Source of the DNA: Sphingobacteriia bacterium
GTDB taxonomy: Bacteria > Bacteroidota > Bacteroidia > Chitinophagales > Chitinophagaceae
Reading direction: 5' to 3'
DNA length: 64,000 nucleotides
Assembly: GCA_004294135.1 (NCBI GenBank)
Contig: RDZY01000029.1
Coordinates: 1 to 64,000 of the forward strand
Part shown: piece after piece, positions 32,673-41,042 of the stretch
Position numbering within the stretch: position 1 is the first letter of the stretch
How the letters are laid out: every line of letters starts with the position of its first letter
The notes under the pieces: generated by a model
What the model saw: the letters and a program-made list of their open reading frames with translations, nothing else
Told to the model about the DNA's origin: nothing
The model's database searches: none
Made by a program: the position numbers and the translations under genes

Positions 32673-35651
32673 TCAATCTACTCGCTTTAGCGACTCATAA
32701 ATGGCTTCCTGAATATTTGAACGGATATTAAGCTGCCCCAATTTATTATTAGCGCGACTAGGCGTTACTCTATTACTCAGAAAAATATAAATCAACTCTT
32801 TCTCTGGATCTACCCATACACAAGTGCCTGTAAAACCTGTATGGCCATATGTTTGCGGCGATACCGACTTTGAAGGATATGCTTCTTTACGAGTGGTATT
32901 GTCTTTCTCTGGCTTATCAAATCCCAATCCTCGTCTGCTCTGCTCACTCTGGTAGCTTGTAAACAAATCAATGGTTTCTTTTTTCAATAACTGCCTGCCA
33001 TTTAAACTTCCACCATTCAACAACATTTGATAGAGTTGCGCCAAATCATACGCATTGCTAAATAGTCCCGCGTGACCCGCTACGCCACCCATCAAAGCCG
33101 CTCCTTCATCATGTACATCACCACGAATTAACTGCTGCCTAAATTGCTTTTCTAATTCTGTAGGAACAATATTGCCAAGCGGAAATAATTCCCTTGGCTT
33201 AAAGCCAGTACTTGCCATCTCTAATGGCGAATAAAAATATTCCTTACTAAAATGATGAATGTCTTTTCCACTTACCGCTGCTACTATTTTTGCCAGAAAA
33301 ATAAAATCATTATCACTGTAAATATATTTACCGGAGGGGTTTAATTTGCTATCGAGAATTCTTTTATAAATACTGTCTTGCCAATCATTTCTTAAGTATA
33401 AATTTTCTGCCACACGAAATGTAAACAATTCACTTAGCTGGCTTGAAAAGTAGCCCGGCAAGGGATTCCCAGTACTCGTGTCAATCAACTCTTTATAAAA
33501 AGGAATAAACGGAATCAGCCCCGCTTGGTGCAATAAAATATCTTTTATTTTTAGGGCTGCTTTATTGCTTCCTTTAGTGCTGGGCAAATAGTCGCCCAAG
33601 GTTTTATTCAAATCAATCTTTCCATCTTCCACCAACTTCATAATACTTACCGTAGTAGCAGAAATTTTAGTAACCGAAGCAAGATCATAAATCATATTGG
33701 TATGAATGGGTTCTAGCTGGTCGTAATTGGTAAAACCAAATGCCTTGTGATATGCCAGCTTTCCTTTTCTGGCCACTAAAATTACACAACCCGGTATTGC
33801 TTTTTGTACAATTGCTTCATTGGCAATCCGATCTATCTGTTGCAATTTCAACGTATCAAATCCCAGTGATTCGGGCTTGGCAACTGGAAAATATGGGTGG
33901 TAAACAATGTACTGTCCAAACTGTAAATCTGGTGCCACAGAAACGGGTAGGCTTCCCTTGGGTTCACTGGTACCCGTGAGAATATCTAGGGCTGCTGATT
34001 GTGTAATATCATCGTCTTCGTAACAAGCCAATAAATTAGGCGCATTGCTGCTATTGCTGATGGCATAAGGATTGCCAAAATATAGGGTGATGGTATGATT
34101 GCTTTGTAAGCCATTGAGTAAATAAAGTGCTGGCTTGCTTATTCCAAAATTATTGGCTGGTCTGCGACTGTAATTGTGCATCCCTACTATTACCAGATCG
34201 TACTGCATTTTTTGTATTTGTTGCAGCAGTTCAAAAGCAGCGCTACTGTCGGCTTTATCAAATGGAATATGGTTGGCATTTGCATCATCCATCAATTGGT
34301 TGCCAATAGTAGTTTTGGTGCCAAACCTATAAATAGTGGCTTGAAAATCTTGGTTTAATTTACGGGTAATAAAATTTTCACTAGCTGCGCCAATGCTGAT
34401 ATACGCTATTTTTTTGCCGGGCTTGAAGGGGAAAATAGCATCGTTGTTTTTGCGTAATAAGGTAATGGCGTTTTTGCTGAGTAGGGTCTTGATGCGATTG
34501 GTCTGCGCATTTAAATCGTTCACCAAATTATTGGTATCAATAGGGTTAATGGTGTGAAGCCCCAAGTGATATTTTGCTAAGAGTAGTTTTTTAACGCGGG
34601 CATTAATGGTATCCCAACTTAACCGATTGGTTTTAATGGCAGCCCTTACTTTGGCAATGCTGCCTTCAATATCTTCGGGAAGGCAGAGCATATCGTTGCC
34701 AGCAATCAATGCCTGAACAGCGGCTTCACCTGCGGGAAAATATTTTGTAATGCCTTTCATTTCTAGGGCATCGGTAAAAACAAGCCCCTTAAAACCGAGT
34801 TCGTTTTTTAATAGATCAGTCACGCTTTTAGAAGAGAGTGTAGCTGCTAAATTAGGGGTGCTATCAATAGCGGGAATATACAAGTGGGCGGTCATAATAC
34901 TACCTAATCCTGCATTTATTAAGGCTTTGAAGGGATAGAGCTCCAGCTCATCTAGTTGGGATCTGTTTTTTTGAATCATGGGGAGGTCGTAGTGACTGTC
35001 AACAGCCACATCACCGTGACCGGGAAAGTGTTTTCCAGTGGCCATGATTCCCATATCTTGTAAGCCACGCATATAGGCAGTGCCATAGCGTGCTACTTTG
35101 TATTTATCTTCTCCAAAACTACGGTCGTTAATTACGGGGTTCAGGGGATTGTTGTTCACGTCAATAACAGGCGCATAATTCACTTGAATACCCATGCGTT
35201 TACACTGTTCACCAACGGCGGAGCCGAACTCATAAATAAGGGAAGCATTATTTACTGCACCCATTAAGAGTTGTCGGGGGAAATTAATTACACTATCGAG
35301 GCGCATGCCTAAGCCCCACTCACCATCAATACAAATCATGAGGGGGGGGTTGGCAATAGATTGATAGTAGTTGGTGAGCAGGGCTTGACGAATAGGACCG
35401 CCCTGAAAAAAGCAGAGCCCACCAATATTATAGTCTTTAATAAGGTTGCTAACAGCATCAATATGTTGCTCGCCTAAATTGCTGTGGGCACGAACAATCA
35501 TTAACTGGGCAATGCGCTGGTTTCTGCTGAGCGAACGAAATTTTTTTTTCACCCATTTTTGGGCGGCTGTATTTTTTTCGAAGAACTTTTGAGCAGTAAC
35601 TATGCGGCCATTAAAGCCCAGCAATAATAGGAGGAAGATCCATTTTTTCAT
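32673..35651 (-). CDS. Glycoside hydrolase family 3 (beta-N-acetylhexosaminidase-like) fused to a serine beta-lactamase-type domain
   Basis: A 992-residue exported protein with signal peptide MKKWIFLLLLLGFNGRIVTA. Residues about 40-370 form a GH3 barrel with GKHFPGHGDVAVDSHYDLP (NagZ-type catalytic dyad region) and the nucleophile Asp in VFTDALEMKGI. The C-terminal ~400 residues are a class C beta-lactamase/DD-peptidase-like domain with SVTK (SxxK) in DLASVTKISATT, YSDNDF (YxN type) and HTGFTG (KTG type). The fusion is known in Bacteroidota and is assumed to act on peptidoglycan fragments in the periplasm. The ATG at 35651 is chosen over an upstream TTG. The next gene is DUF5606, unrelated. 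Confidence 0.9.
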   Translation of the reverse strand: MKKWIFLLLLLGFNGRIVTAQKFFEKNTAAQKWVKKKFRSLSRNQRIAQLMIVRAHSNLGEQHIDAVSNLIKDYNIGGLCFFQGGPIRQALLTNYYQSIANPPLMICIDGEWGLGMRLDSVINFPRQLLMGAVNNASLIYEFGSAVGEQCKRMGIQVNYAPVIDVNNNPLNPVINDRSFGEDKYKVARYGTAYMRGLQDMGIMATGKHFPGHGDVAVDSHYDLPMIQKNRSQLDELELYPFKALINAGLGSIMTAHLYIPAIDSTPNLAATLSSKSVTDLLKNELGFKGLVFTDALEMKGITKYFPAGEAAVQALIAGNDMLCLPEDIEGSIAKVRAAIKTNRLSWDTINARVKKLLLAKYHLGLHTINPIDTNNLVNDLNAQTNRIKTLLSKNAITLLRKNNDAIFPFKPGKKIAYISIGAASENFITRKLNQDFQATIYRFGTKTTIGNQLMDDANANHIPFDKADSSAAFELLQQIQKMQYDLVIVGMHNYSRRPANNFGISKPALYLLNGLQSNHTITLYFGNPYAISNSSNAPNLLACYEDDDITQSAALDILTGTSEPKGSLPVSVAPDLQFGQYIVYHPYFPVAKPESLGFDTLKLQQIDRIANEAIVQKAIPGCVILVARKGKLAYHKAFGFTNYDQLEPIHTNMIYDLASVTKISATTVSIMKLVEDGKIDLNKTLGDYLPSTKGSNKAALKIKDILLHQAGLIPFIPFYKELIDTSTGNPLPGYFSSQLSELFTFRVAENLYLRNDWQDSIYKRILDSKLNPSGKYIYSDNDFIFLAKIVAAVSGKDIHHFSKEYFYSPLEMASTGFKPRELFPLGNIVPTELEKQFRQQLIRGDVHDEGAALMGGVAGHAGLFSNAYDLAQLYQMLLNGGSLNGRQLLKKETIDLFTSYQSEQSRRGLGFDKPEKDNTTRKEAYPSKSVSPQTYGHTGFTGTCVWVDPEKELIYIFLSNRVTPSRANNKLGQLNIRSNIQEAIYESLKRVD

Positions 35652-35695
35652 ACCTAGCAATTAGGGTATGAAGGTAGGGAACAATCAACAATTCC

Positions 35696-36115
35696 TTATT
35701 CAGCAGCTTCCGGTTCTTCTGTAAGTTCTGCATCAGAAAGTTTGGCCTCAATATTATTGGCTTTTAGAATGCCAAACCATTTTACCATTTTCTTCATATC
35801 ACTGGTATAAACACGGTCGAAATCCATATCAGGATATACAACCTGAAAATAAGCTTTAACGGCCGCAGCGTCTTTATCGAAAGGGAGGGCTTGTTTGCTG
35901 GCATCCATGGCATTGAATACATCAACTAGGTTCACATTATCACGAATGGTATACACTTCAATACTTTCCAGTTGGGAGAAATTATGCAATCTATTGCTGA
36001 TAAATTTTGTGGTATTGTCATCCAAAGATTTCAGAATGGCACCATCATTTTTGCTACTCACCATTTCAAACAAACCGCTTTTACCGGTTACTGATACTAA
36101 TTTATTGTAATCCAT
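35696..36115 (-). CDS. DUF5606-family protein
   Basis: A 139-residue cytoplasmic protein with the family opening LVSVTGKSGLFEMVSSKNDG and AILKSLDDNTTKFI, then FNAMDASKQALPFDKDAAAV, DFDRVYTSDMKKMVKWFGIL and an acidic tail (ELTEEPEAAE). DUF5606 proteins are common in Bacteroidota and I know of no experimentally assigned function. It lies 44 bp upstream of the GH3/beta-lactamase gene and 44 bp downstream of the DsbA-like gene on the same strand. Nothing in the sequence is unusual. Confidence 0.85.
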   Translation of the reverse strand: MDYNKLVSVTGKSGLFEMVSSKNDGAILKSLDDNTTKFISNRLHNFSQLESIEVYTIRDNVNLVDVFNAMDASKQALPFDKDAAAVKAYFQVVYPDMDFDRVYTSDMKKMVKWFGILKANNIEAKLSDAELTEEPEAAE

Positions 36116-36159
36116 AATTCATTTATTAGGGTGCAAAGTAAAGGAATTTGTGGGAGTGA

Positions 36160-36804
36160 TCAGCGGATGGGGTTTAATACCCCTTCCAACGCCTTTTTCA
36201 CTGCTTCATAAGGAGCAAAGCCACGGGTGAGCTGGTGAAATTTTGTAGTGGTGACTTGAATTAAAATGCAGGGATATCCAGTAACCTGCAATCTTTTTAC
36301 AAGGGCAAATTCTTCCAATGCTAATGATTTATAGGTTTCACTTTTTAAGCGGCCATAAAACAGTTCTGGTTGGATACTGTATTTCTCCAGCAAATGTCGG
36401 TAAGCCTCATCATCGGTAAGGTCACGCCCATCATTGTGCAGGGCATTTAGTAGGTCGTCTGCAAATTCTACTTGCCGATCTGGATAAATTTCTTTAAAAA
36501 TAGAAAGTGCAATGGCTGGTTTTTCTGAATTTGGATACCAATCGCTCAAATCAGGATGTTGGATATGCCAGAGATAGTCAGCCCCGAATTTCACTCCGCT
36601 GTATTCTTCTACAGTTTTATAAGCCGAAAGAATATAGCCAGCAGTGGCACTAATATGGATGGGCTGCTCTGGAAGAATCATGCCACCAGAAAGCACTTCA
36701 ATCTGAAGGGCAGGGTATTCAGCGGCAATTCGTTTAATAACGGGGCTAAATCCATAGCACCATCCACAATATGCATCAAAGCAATAAAAAAGGATTGGAT
36801 TCAT
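36160..36804 (-). CDS. DsbA-family thiol-disulfide oxidoreductase-like protein
   Basis: A 214-residue protein with a thioredoxin-fold opening and the active-site CGWC in DAYCGWCYGFSPV. The helical insertion and a cis-Pro region (RLQVTGYPCILIQV) fit the DsbA/FrnE group. There is no signal peptide, so it is probably cytoplasmic, like the DsbA-FrnE or HCCA-isomerase branch. Its substrate is unknown. It lies upstream of DUF5606 on the same strand and divergent from the DegT aminotransferase. Confidence 0.85.
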   Translation of the reverse strand: MNPILFYCFDAYCGWCYGFSPVIKRIAAEYPALQIEVLSGGMILPEQPIHISATAGYILSAYKTVEEYSGVKFGADYLWHIQHPDLSDWYPNSEKPAIALSIFKEIYPDRQVEFADDLLNALHNDGRDLTDDEAYRHLLEKYSIQPELFYGRLKSETYKSLALEEFALVKRLQVTGYPCILIQVTTTKFHQLTRGFAPYEAVKKALEGVLNPIR

Positions 36805-36866
36805 AGGTTAAAATTAGAGCTAAAAACAGCGCTTTTCGCTGCATGCATAAACTTTTAACTTTTGAC

Positions 36867-36874
36867 TATCTTTG
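36867..36874 (+). promoter_or_regulatory. -7 type element upstream of the DegT aminotransferase gene
   Basis: TATCTTTG fits TAnnTTTG and lies 62 bp upstream of the ATG at 36936. A matching -33 TTTG at 17-22 bp upstream is not evident, so this is a weak call. Confidence 0.3.
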
Positions 36875-36935
36875 TGGCTGGAATTTGATAATTATTCAAA
36901 TTCTAGCATAAACTATTAACTATTAACTAATCACA

Positions 36936-38135
36936 ATGCCTGGTTTTGAATTATTTGGTGCCGAAGAAAGAAAAGAAGTAAATGATGTGCTGGAAACAGG
37001 CATTTTAATGCGTTATGGGTTTGATGGTCCCCGCAAAGGAATTTGGAAGGCCAAAGCGTTAGAAAAAGCCATTACGGCAACTTTTGGGTGTGAATATGCG
37101 CAGTTAACCTCCAGCGGTACCGCTGCATTAACTACTGCAATGTTGGCATTGGGAATAGGTGCTGGGGATGAAGTAATTATGCCTGCATTTACTTTTGTAG
37201 CCAGCTTTGAAGCCATATTAAGTGTAGGAGCTATTCCTGTTTTAGTAGATATAGATGAAACGCTCACGCTGAATCCAGCAGCGGTGCGCCAAGCCATTAC
37301 CCCAAAAACCAAATGTATTATGCCGGTGCATATGTGTGGAAGTATGGCCGATTTAGACGCACTGGCTGCCATCTGCTCCGAGCATAAGTTATTTTTATTA
37401 GAAGATGCCTGCCAGAGTATTGGCGGTACGTATAAAGGAAAAGCATTGGGGACTATTGGCGATGCGGGGACTTTTTCTTTTGATTTTGTAAAGATGATTA
37501 CCTGCGCCGAAGGTGGGGTAGTGATGACCAATAGTAAGGAAGTATATATAAAGTCTGATGGTTATACCGATCATGGGCACGACCACCTAGGGGTAGATAG
37601 GGGTGCTGATTTGCATCCATTTATTGGTTATAATTATCGCATTAGTGAATTACACGCAGCCGTGGGATTGGCACAGATAAGAAAGCTAGATCAGTTTTTG
37701 GCTTTGCAGAAAAGAAACAATCTGCTATTGAGAAATTATTTAGAGCAGGTGCCAGCAATTAGCTTTAGGGTAGTGCCCGAAGGAGGGGAAGACAGTTGCA
37801 GCTTCTTGAGTTGGTTTTTGCCTACAACAGAAATGATGCAGGCCGTAGTAACTGAGCTGAAGGAACAAGGAATATTGGCGGGTAATTTTTATTGGTATGT
37901 AAACAATTGGCATTATATAAGCAAGTGGGATCACTTAAAGAATAGCATTACATTGGGTCGCATCAGTCCCGAACAAGAAGCGGCGCTACTGCAATTAAAA
38001 ACCACTTCATTTCCTACCAGTGATGCCATTATGGGAAGATGTATATCAACAGCAATTAGCTTGGTGTGGACGGAAGAGCAGATAAAAGAAAAAGGAGAAA
38101 AAATGGTGGCAGCAATAAAAAAGGCATTGGGTTAG
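36936..38135 (+). CDS. DegT/DnrJ/EryC1/StrS-family aminotransferase
   Basis: These PLP enzymes usually aminate keto-sugars for surface polysaccharides or antibiotics. The 399-residue protein has TSSGTAALTTAMLALGIGAG, GDEVIMPAFTFVAS, LEDACQSIGGTYKGK, the PLP Lys near residue 186 in FDFVKMITCAEGGVVMT, and GYNYRISELHAAVGLAQ. It stands alone (next gene 660 bp away) and is followed by a strong terminator. No other sugar genes are beside it, so the sugar or amino-acid substrate cannot be inferred. Confidence 0.9.
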   Translation: MPGFELFGAEERKEVNDVLETGILMRYGFDGPRKGIWKAKALEKAITATFGCEYAQLTSSGTAALTTAMLALGIGAGDEVIMPAFTFVASFEAILSVGAIPVLVDIDETLTLNPAAVRQAITPKTKCIMPVHMCGSMADLDALAAICSEHKLFLLEDACQSIGGTYKGKALGTIGDAGTFSFDFVKMITCAEGGVVMTNSKEVYIKSDGYTDHGHDHLGVDRGADLHPFIGYNYRISELHAAVGLAQIRKLDQFLALQKRNNLLLRNYLEQVPAISFRVVPEGGEDSCSFLSWFLPTTEMMQAVVTELKEQGILAGNFYWYVNNWHYISKWDHLKNSITLGRISPEQEAALLQLKTTSFPTSDAIMGRCISTAISLVWTEEQIKEKGEKMVAAIKKALG

Positions 38136-38220
38136 TAAAAAAAATCCGATATTGCTTATTCGTTAGTTGTTTTTAAGCACAAATCATATCCCCCCCAAAT
38201 AGTAATACAGATAGTAACAA

Positions 38221-38254
38221 ACCCTTAGCTTGTCCGAAAGGATAGGTTAAGGGT
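38221..38254 (+). terminator. Rho-independent terminator after the aminotransferase gene
   Basis: A 15-bp stem (38221-38235 with 38240-38254, three G-U pairs and no mismatch) is closed by the tetraloop GAAA and followed by a T-rich stretch (attttattt). It lies 85 bp after the stop at 38135. Confidence 0.8.
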
Positions 38255-38317
38255 ATTTTATTTAGTGCAAATACCAGCCAAAAGCATGTTTTAAACAGTG
38301 ATAAACCCATCCTTATT

Positions 38318-38387
38318 TATAGATAACCCATACCTAATAAATATGACTTATATATGGGTTATCTATAGCTTATATATGGCTTATCTA
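38318..38387. repeat. Inverted and tandem repeats in the 660-bp region before the barrel gene cluster
   Basis: 38318-38332 and 38353-38367 form perfect 15-bp inverted arms (20-bp spacer). The right arm overlaps a 19-bp unit, cttatatatgggttatcta (38347-38365), repeated with one mismatch at 38369-38387 (period 22). The rest of 38136-38711, apart from the terminator, shows no gene. Confidence 0.75.
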
Positions 38388-38711
38388 CGGGTTATGCCTA
38401 TGAATGAACAAAGAAGCTTTGGAGTTATACCGCACTAATATCTATGCTTGGTGCAACGATTTAATTCACTTGGCTGTCAATCATAAAAATGCTGTATGAT
38501 GATAAAATACGGACTAATAAATTGATAGAAGCATGGGGATTTGCCAATTTTTTTAAAGCAGCATAGTGCAGGACGGGTATTATTTTTTATTAGTGTAATT
38601 TAATATTCGTTTTGAGACTGGTTGGCAAATCAATTCAGTAATTATGTTACCATATTACTGAATTACAAATACACTTTAACCGCAGTTAAAAATCTATAAT
38701 CCAGTTCTATG

Positions 38712-38885
38712 AAAACAAGCAAACACGCATATTAATCTGATTTAAGCCCGCCACTTTTCAAGAAGCTCAATTTTGTAATATTTTAATACCATCACTATGA
38801 AATATATACAGTTAACAGCCATAGCTTTAGTCTTTTTTATTAAAAGCCAAGCTCAAATAACCAAAAACAATTGGATGCTTGGGGG
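38712..38885. repeat. Cassette A, copy 1 (leader and signal peptide)
   Basis: 174 bp matching 40368-40541 with two differences. It covers about 85 bp of leader DNA plus the first 29-30 codons (signal peptide through NNWMLGG) of the barrel gene. Confidence 0.95.
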
Positions 38886-39345
38886 TAATATTAGCTTCTC
38901 CTCTACCAATTATAAGAGTGCAAATTATGGAGCAGGTTATACCCTAACTAGTTTAAAAGTGGATCCAAATATAGGGTATTTTTTTGCAGATCGATTTGCT
39001 GTCGGTTTGAAATCAACTATTAGTAGAGTAAGTGGAGTTAGTTATTATTCACTTTATACTATTTTCAGTGCAGGACCCTTTTTAAGATATTATTTTTTAC
39101 CAAAAGAGAATAGAATTAATATTTTAGCAGAAGGGCTTTACCAATACGGATTTGAGGAGGGTGATCAAGTAAGAATACCTAAACATTTATTCGCATTTTC
39201 AACAGGTGCTGTTGCATTTTTCAATTCTAGTGTGGGCATTGAATTTTTACTCAGCTATACCAACTATAGATTGACTACCATCGCTGGTAATAATGGTATA
39301 TTACAGTTGGGGCTTGGTTTACAAGTTCATTTAAATAATTATTAA
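38797..39345 (+). CDS. Small outer-membrane beta-barrel protein, A-leader with type 1 body
   Basis: A 182-residue protein with signal peptide MKYIQLTAIALVFFIKSQAQ and alternating barrel-like strands: NNWMLGGNISFSS, NIGYFFADRFAVGLKST, AGPFLRYYFLP, INILAEGLYQYGF, GAVAFFNSSVGIEFLLSY and a final LQLGLGLQVHLNN. It is like eight-strand OMP_b-brl-type proteins. The body closely resembles 42993-43487 (type 1), while its leader and signal peptide match 40453-41010 (type 2 body). A truncated T9SS cargo remnant follows 16 bp downstream. Function unknown; possibly a surface antigen or partner of T9SS cargo. Confidence 0.8.
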   Translation: MKYIQLTAIALVFFIKSQAQITKNNWMLGGNISFSSTNYKSANYGAGYTLTSLKVDPNIGYFFADRFAVGLKSTISRVSGVSYYSLYTIFSAGPFLRYYFLPKENRINILAEGLYQYGFEEGDQVRIPKHLFAFSTGAVAFFNSSVGIEFLLSYTNYRLTTIAGNNGILQLGLGLQVHLNNY

Positions 39346-39361
39346 TTACAAAATCCGTTTT

Positions 39362-39631
39362 ATGAAACATTTTATTCTAGTATCTATACTCTTGATAAAT
39401 TTAATAGTTGTTGCTCAAAATGTCACTATCAATTACCAAACATGGAATCCGAGTAGCCCTCCATGTAATATCTTTGCAAGTGCTACCAATGCTACTGGCT
39501 ACTCTAATTTAACAGCAGCAGTTACTTTTACAAGCGGTTTTGCTAATAATATTTCTATCAACAAAAACGTAAACAAACAAATTAGGAGAGAATTGTTGAA
39601 GAAGCCAGTTAGGGAATTGGAAACAGCATGA
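39362..39631 (+). pseudogene. Internally deleted remnant of a T9SS cargo gene
   Basis: The first ~20 residues (MKHFILVSILLINLIVVAQN) are a signal peptide. The next part (INYQTWNPSSPPCNIFASAT) loosely resembles residues 23-45 of the protein at 41043 (LDYTTTNFSTSFCNLFNTPP). It then jumps to a segment (ATGYSNLTAAVTFTSGFANN) that in the full gene lies near residue 290. A 75-bp stretch (39488-39562) matches 41910-41984 at 72 positions. The last ~30 codons are unrelated and Lys/Arg-rich. I infer an internal deletion of a longer cargo gene. Confidence 0.6.
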
Positions 39632-39686
39632 AAGAAATATTTGCCAACAGTAATTAACCAGTTAAAATGGCTTCAAGGAAATTAAA

Positions 39687-39785
39687 GGTACTAAAAGCGT
39701 TTGAAACCATAATTTAATCTTAGTTAAGACCTCTAACCAATGTTTTATAAATGCAATTTTATAATATCAATAAAATTACTATGAA
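39687..39785. repeat. Cassette B, copy 1 (leader without signal peptide)
   Basis: 99 bp identical to 42899-42997. It ends within the second codon of the barrel gene. The distal part (caattttataat...attactatgaa) is related to the equivalent part of cassette A. Confidence 0.95.
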
Positions 39786-40272
39786 AACAAAAGATAATTG
39801 GATGTTTGGGGGTAGTTTCTCCATTTCACATTCCAAAGTAACTTTTCAAAATGATGCTAACCTTTCAACCCAAATTATTACTAACCCCAAAGTTGGTTAT
39901 TTCTTAGCCAATAATTTAGCAATTGGTATAGTTTCGAAATTTGGCTGGCAGCATGAAAAGTCGGCTTTCTCTTCAACACGCTATACCAACTTTGGTATCG
40001 GACCTTTTTGTAGGTATTATTTTTTACCGCTTGAAAATAGAACGAATTTACTAATAGAAGGAAGTAGTACCTATAATATATATAAGTATAGTTTATCAAC
40101 AACTGCTTCTAAATATTTAGATTATAGCTTATTAGCAGGGCCTGTAGTTTTTTTAAACTCAAGTGTAGGGCTAGAAATTTTAGTAGGTTATAATAGTATT
40201 AAAGAAGTCGACTCGAAAAGAGGACGTATTAGTTTTAATATTGGCATTCAATATCATTTTGATAAAAATTAA
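39781..40272 (+). CDS. Beta-barrel paralogue, B-leader with type 2 body, no signal peptide
   Basis: The 163-residue product starts MKTKDNWMFGGSFSISHSK, going almost directly into the first barrel strand. The signal peptide found in the A-type genes is absent. Remaining strands are typical: VGYFLANNLAIGIVSKF, GIGPFCRYYFLP, TNLLIEGSSTYNIYKY, LAGPVVFLNSSVGLEILVGY and NIGIQYHFDKN. Without a signal peptide the product should not reach the outer membrane, so it may be a silent copy. An ATG at 39751 would add only MQFYNINKIT, which is not a signal peptide. The body resembles 40453-41010. Confidence 0.7.
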   Translation: MKTKDNWMFGGSFSISHSKVTFQNDANLSTQIITNPKVGYFLANNLAIGIVSKFGWQHEKSAFSSTRYTNFGIGPFCRYYFLPLENRTNLLIEGSSTYNIYKYSLSTTASKYLDYSLLAGPVVFLNSSVGLEILVGYNSIKEVDSKRGRISFNIGIQYHFDKN

Positions 40273-40367
40273 TAACTCATAAAATGTAAAATAACAAAAA
40301 AATGTTAACGTTTGAACCGTTGATTAGCAAAACAAAGTTCAGAGAAGCTAATTTAAGGTGGCCAGTA

Positions 40368-40541
40368 AAAACAAGCAAACACGCATATTAATCTGATTTA
40401 AGCCCGCCACTTTTCAAGAAGCTCAATTTTGTAATATTTTAATACCATTACTATGAAATTTATACAGTTAACAGCCATAGCTTTAGTCTTTTTTATTAAA
40501 AGCCAAGCTCAAATAACCAAAAACAATTGGATGCTTGGGGG
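40368..40541. repeat. Cassette A, copy 2 (leader and signal peptide)
   Basis: 172 of 174 bases match 38712-38885, but the attached gene body is of the other type, which shows recombination at the cassette border. Confidence 0.95.
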
Positions 40542-41010
40542 GACTTTTTCTATTTCACAAACTAAAACATCTTCACAAGCCAATGAGCTTTTTTCAACCC
40601 AAATAAATACCACCCCAAGGGTTGGCTATTTCTTAGCCAACCGATTTGCACTTGGAATATTAGGGCGATTTGATTTGCTTAATCTTAAGCCAACTCTCAC
40701 AACAAGTAGCGCTAGTAATTTTGGTATAGGTCCATTTGTTCGGTATTATTTATTGCCCGTTGAAAATAAGACCAATTTACTCATTGAAGCAAATGGCACT
40801 TATACTTGGCTTAAAAGTAGCTTATTATTGAATAGTTCAAACTTTATTGATTACACATTACTGGCTGGGCCTGTAATTTTTCTAAACTCAAGTGTTGGGC
40901 TAGAATTTTTAGTAGGTTATTATGGTTACAAAGAGACTACTTCAAATTCCAAAATGATGAGTGTAAATTTTAGTATTGGTATTCAATATCATTTAGAAAA
41001 AAACAAGTAA
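40453..41010 (+). CDS. Small outer-membrane beta-barrel protein, A-leader with type 2 body
   Basis: A 185-residue protein with signal peptide MKFIQLTAIALVFFIKSQAQ, identical to that of 38797-39345 but for one residue. The body is type 2: FSISQTKTSSQANELFSTQI, VGYFLANRFALGILGRF, NFGIGPFVRYYLLPVENKTN, LAGPVIFLNSSVGLEFLVGY, NFSIGIQYHLEKNK. A T9SS cargo gene (41043) starts 32 bp downstream, a barrel-plus-cargo layout that recurs at 52409-54535. It is presumably an expressed surface barrel. Function unknown. Confidence 0.8.
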   Translation: MKFIQLTAIALVFFIKSQAQITKNNWMLGGTFSISQTKTSSQANELFSTQINTTPRVGYFLANRFALGILGRFDLLNLKPTLTTSSASNFGIGPFVRYYLLPVENKTNLLIEANGTYTWLKSSLLLNSSNFIDYTLLAGPVIFLNSSVGLEFLVGYYGYKETTSNSKMMSVNFSIGIQYHLEKNK

Positions 41011-41042
41011 TTTTTATTAATTAAAAAATAAATCATTATACA

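Noticed and set aside
32673..35651. GH3/beta-lactamase fusion as a novel architecture
   Set aside because: The same fusion is known in many Bacteroidota.
37013..37531. 172-codon minus-strand frame opposite the DegT aminotransferase
   Set aside because: A shadow of a highly conserved plus-strand gene; no recognisable motif or start context.
38136..38800. Possible CRISPR-like array
   Set aside because: Only two imperfect tandem units and one inverted repeat, no regular spacers.
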